Source: Nitrospirota bacterium
GTDB lineage: Bacteria > Nitrospirota > Thermodesulfovibrionia > Thermodesulfovibrionales > Magnetobacteriaceae
Direction of reading: 5' to 3'
Assembly: GCA_015233485.1 (NCBI GenBank)
Contig: JADFXO010000015.1
Coordinates: 1 to 24,653, forward strand
Length of the DNA stretch: 24,653 nt
Position 1 is the stretch's first letter; each line of letters opens with the position of its first letter. The notes under the pieces are model-generated. The model saw nothing but the letters and a program-made list of their open reading frames with translations, ran no database searches and had not been told where the DNA came from. This document shows positions 23,205 through 24,653 of this stretch, piece after piece. The translations under genes were made by a program, and so were the position numbers.

Positions 23205-24653
23205 ATGGATGCTGAAGAGTTAAACCTTCTTGTCATAGGCAATGTTCCGGGTACCGCGGGCCTGTGTGGCCGGTTATCAGGAGCAGAGCGTAAGTACAGG
23301 CTGTTGCAGGCCTGGTCGTTAGAGGAAGGGCTGCTGCTCTGTAACAATAACACCTGTGGCTGTATTGTGTTAAGTTATCATTGTTTTGGCGAGGCCGGGC
23401 TTGACTTCTTAAAACATCTGCAGGATAGAATCGGGCATTTAAGGATACCTGTTGTTGTGCTTGACGCAGAAGACACTGAGGCAACAGCGATACAGGTAAT
23501 GAAACTCGGCGCCTCAGATTATCTGGTAAAAGAAAATCTTAATCAGGACGCCCTGTGTAAATCCGTTCAATACGCCCTTGCAATACATCAATCCGAGCGG
23601 GAACGTGCGCACACCAGAGAGAACCTGATACGGAGCAACAATCTTCTGGACGCCATACGGTACATCCAGTCGAAGTTCATTCTCTGCCCCAACCCCCGCG
23701 CACTGATGAATGAGCTGCTTGCGATGCTGCTGTCTCTGACAAACAGCGAGTTTGGGATAATCGGTGAGGTCTTAACAGGCGGCAATGGAAAGGAATATTT
23801 AAATACCTTTGCCGTTTCCAACATAGCATGGAACGAACAGACCAGCAAGCTGTTTGACGAGAATATGGAAAACGGATTTAAGTTTCACAACATGGACAAT
23901 TTAATCGGCTCTATAATAAAGACCGGCAAGGCGGTAATATCGTCTGACCCGTCCAATGACCCAATGCGCGGGGCGCTGCCAAATGGGCATCCAGAGTTGA
24001 GGTCTTTCATGGGGATGCCGATATATAGCGGCGATAAGCTCGCCGGGCTTGCCGCCATAGCAAACAGAGACGGCGGATATGACGAGGAGCTTATCGAGTT
24101 TCTTCAGCCTTTTTTTGCCACTTGCGGCAATATAATTGAGGCATACCGAAACTATCAGCAGCGTATTAAGGCGGAGGATGAGCTGCGGGAGTTAAACCTC
24201 GACCTGGGACAGAGGATACGAAAAGAGGCGGAGAAGAGATTAGTTCAGGAGCGCCTCCTGATACAGCAGTCCAAGATGGCCGCTATGGGAGAGATGATAA
24301 GCGCGATTGCGCACCAGTGGAAGCAGCCCCTAAACACACTTGCCCTGATAGTTCAAAATATGGAGGAAGACCTTGAGGAAAATAAGATAGACCGCCTGTA
24401 TGTCAATAACGTAATCGTCGAATCGATGAAGCTCATCAACTACATGGCTGAGACGGTCGAGGATTTCAGGAATTTCTTTAAGCCCGCAAAGGACATGTCA
24501 CCCTTCAGTTTAAAAAAGGCGGTTGGGGACATTCTGGCGCTTATATACCTGCAATTTATAAAGAGAAATATAGACGCTACGGTGGAATGTAAAGGCGACC
24601 CGATGATACTGGGCTACCCAAATGAATTCAAGCAGGCCATATTAAACCTCGTA
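23205..24653 (+). CDS. Sensor histidine kinase with degenerate receiver, GAF and HisKA (3' end outside window)
   Basis: 483 residues are visible and the frame is open at the window end. Residues about 5-125 have the receiver fold, but the acidic pocket is absent (LLVIGN) and the phospho-acceptor is Ser57 (IVLSYHC) while Lys109 is kept, so this is a pseudo-receiver. A GAF domain spans about 145-315, a coiled coil 318-356, and HisKA carries phospho-His H370 in AIAHQWKQPLNTLAL, the HQWxQPLN kinase subgroup. The HATPase domain begins at about 437 and is cut at its N box (NEFKQAILNLV). No membrane segment is seen. The start ATG 23205 has only a weak SD; no other start exists between it and the upstream in-frame stop at 23160-23162. 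The signal is unknown. Confidence 0.9.
   Translation, partial: MDAEELNLLVIGNVPGTAGLCGRLSGAERKYRLLQAWSLEEGLLLCNNNTCGCIVLSYHCFGEAGLDFLKHLQDRIGHLRIPVVVLDAEDTEATAIQVMKLGASDYLVKENLNQDALCKSVQYALAIHQSERERAHTRENLIRSNNLLDAIRYIQSKFILCPNPRALMNELLAMLLSLTNSEFGIIGEVLTGGNGKEYLNTFAVSNIAWNEQTSKLFDENMENGFKFHNMDNLIGSIIKTGKAVISSDPSNDPMRGALPNGHPELRSFMGMPIYSGDKLAGLAAIANRDGGYDEELIEFLQPFFATCGNIIEAYRNYQQRIKAEDELRELNLDLGQRIRKEAEKRLVQERLLIQQSKMAAMGEMISAIAHQWKQPLNTLALIVQNMEEDLEENKIDRLYVNNVIVESMKLINYMAETVEDFRNFFKPAKDMSPFSLKKAVGDILALIYLQFIKRNIDATVECKGDPMILGYPNEFKQAILNLV

Overview
The window looks like ordinary chromosome from a Gram-negative-type, probably anaerobic or microaerophilic bacterium rich in signal transduction. 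This is inferred from rubrerythrin, several histidine kinases, a chemoreceptor and nucleotide-activated heptose genes. The rpoB-rpoC junction, the HQWKQPLN-type kinase, the GAF kinase with a Cys cluster and the CoA-transferase/GNAT fusion fit Nitrospirota or Desulfobacterota best. I cannot fix the phylum without a search of RpoB/RpoC. No insertion sequence, prophage, CRISPR array or integrase was found.

Layout. (1) 1-5579: the 3' part of rpoB and complete rpoC, + strand. (2) 5637-6647: a two-TM K+ channel with a cytoplasmic RCK/TrkA-N domain and a non-canonical GYQE filter. (3) 6648-6887: a gene-free stretch with an extended -10 promoter and two mirrored hairpins, leading into a JAMM/MPN+ metalloprotease (6888-7388). 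(4) 7421-8003: a good sigma70 promoter and a stand-alone receiver protein. (5) 8012-12681, minus strand: a probable three-gene unit transcribed right to left, REC-PAS-GAF histidine kinase, rubrerythrin, then acyl-CoA transferase fused to a GNAT domain. Its promoter lies back to back with that of (6) 12769-13600: a YacP/Rae1-like NYN nuclease and a DUF167 protein. (7) 13601-13936: a 336-bp intergenic region with three 21-bp TTGACA-bearing repeats on phased T-tracts, then a chemoreceptor (13937-15619).

(8) 15620-22924 is the most interesting region: a tightly packed seven-gene + strand unit behind its own promoter and leader hairpin. It encodes a FabG-like ketoreductase, AcpS, a FabZ-like dehydratase, a FabF-like ketosynthase whose nucleophilic Cys is replaced by Ser, an HddC-like sugar-phosphate nucleotidyltransferase, an HddA-like heptose-7-phosphate kinase, and a large YfhO/GT-C-like membrane protein. 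Genes overlap or are separated by 2-17 nt. A 32-bp perfect palindrome spans the ketosynthase stop and the next start. My inference is a dedicated acyl-ACP branch tied to activated-heptose synthesis and transfer at the membrane, that is, an acylated glycan or glycolipid. The chemistry is not proven by sequence.

(9) 22978-23050: tRNA-Cys(GCA), then a 31-bp-period direct repeat and the 5' part of another histidine kinase with a degenerate receiver (23205 to the window end).
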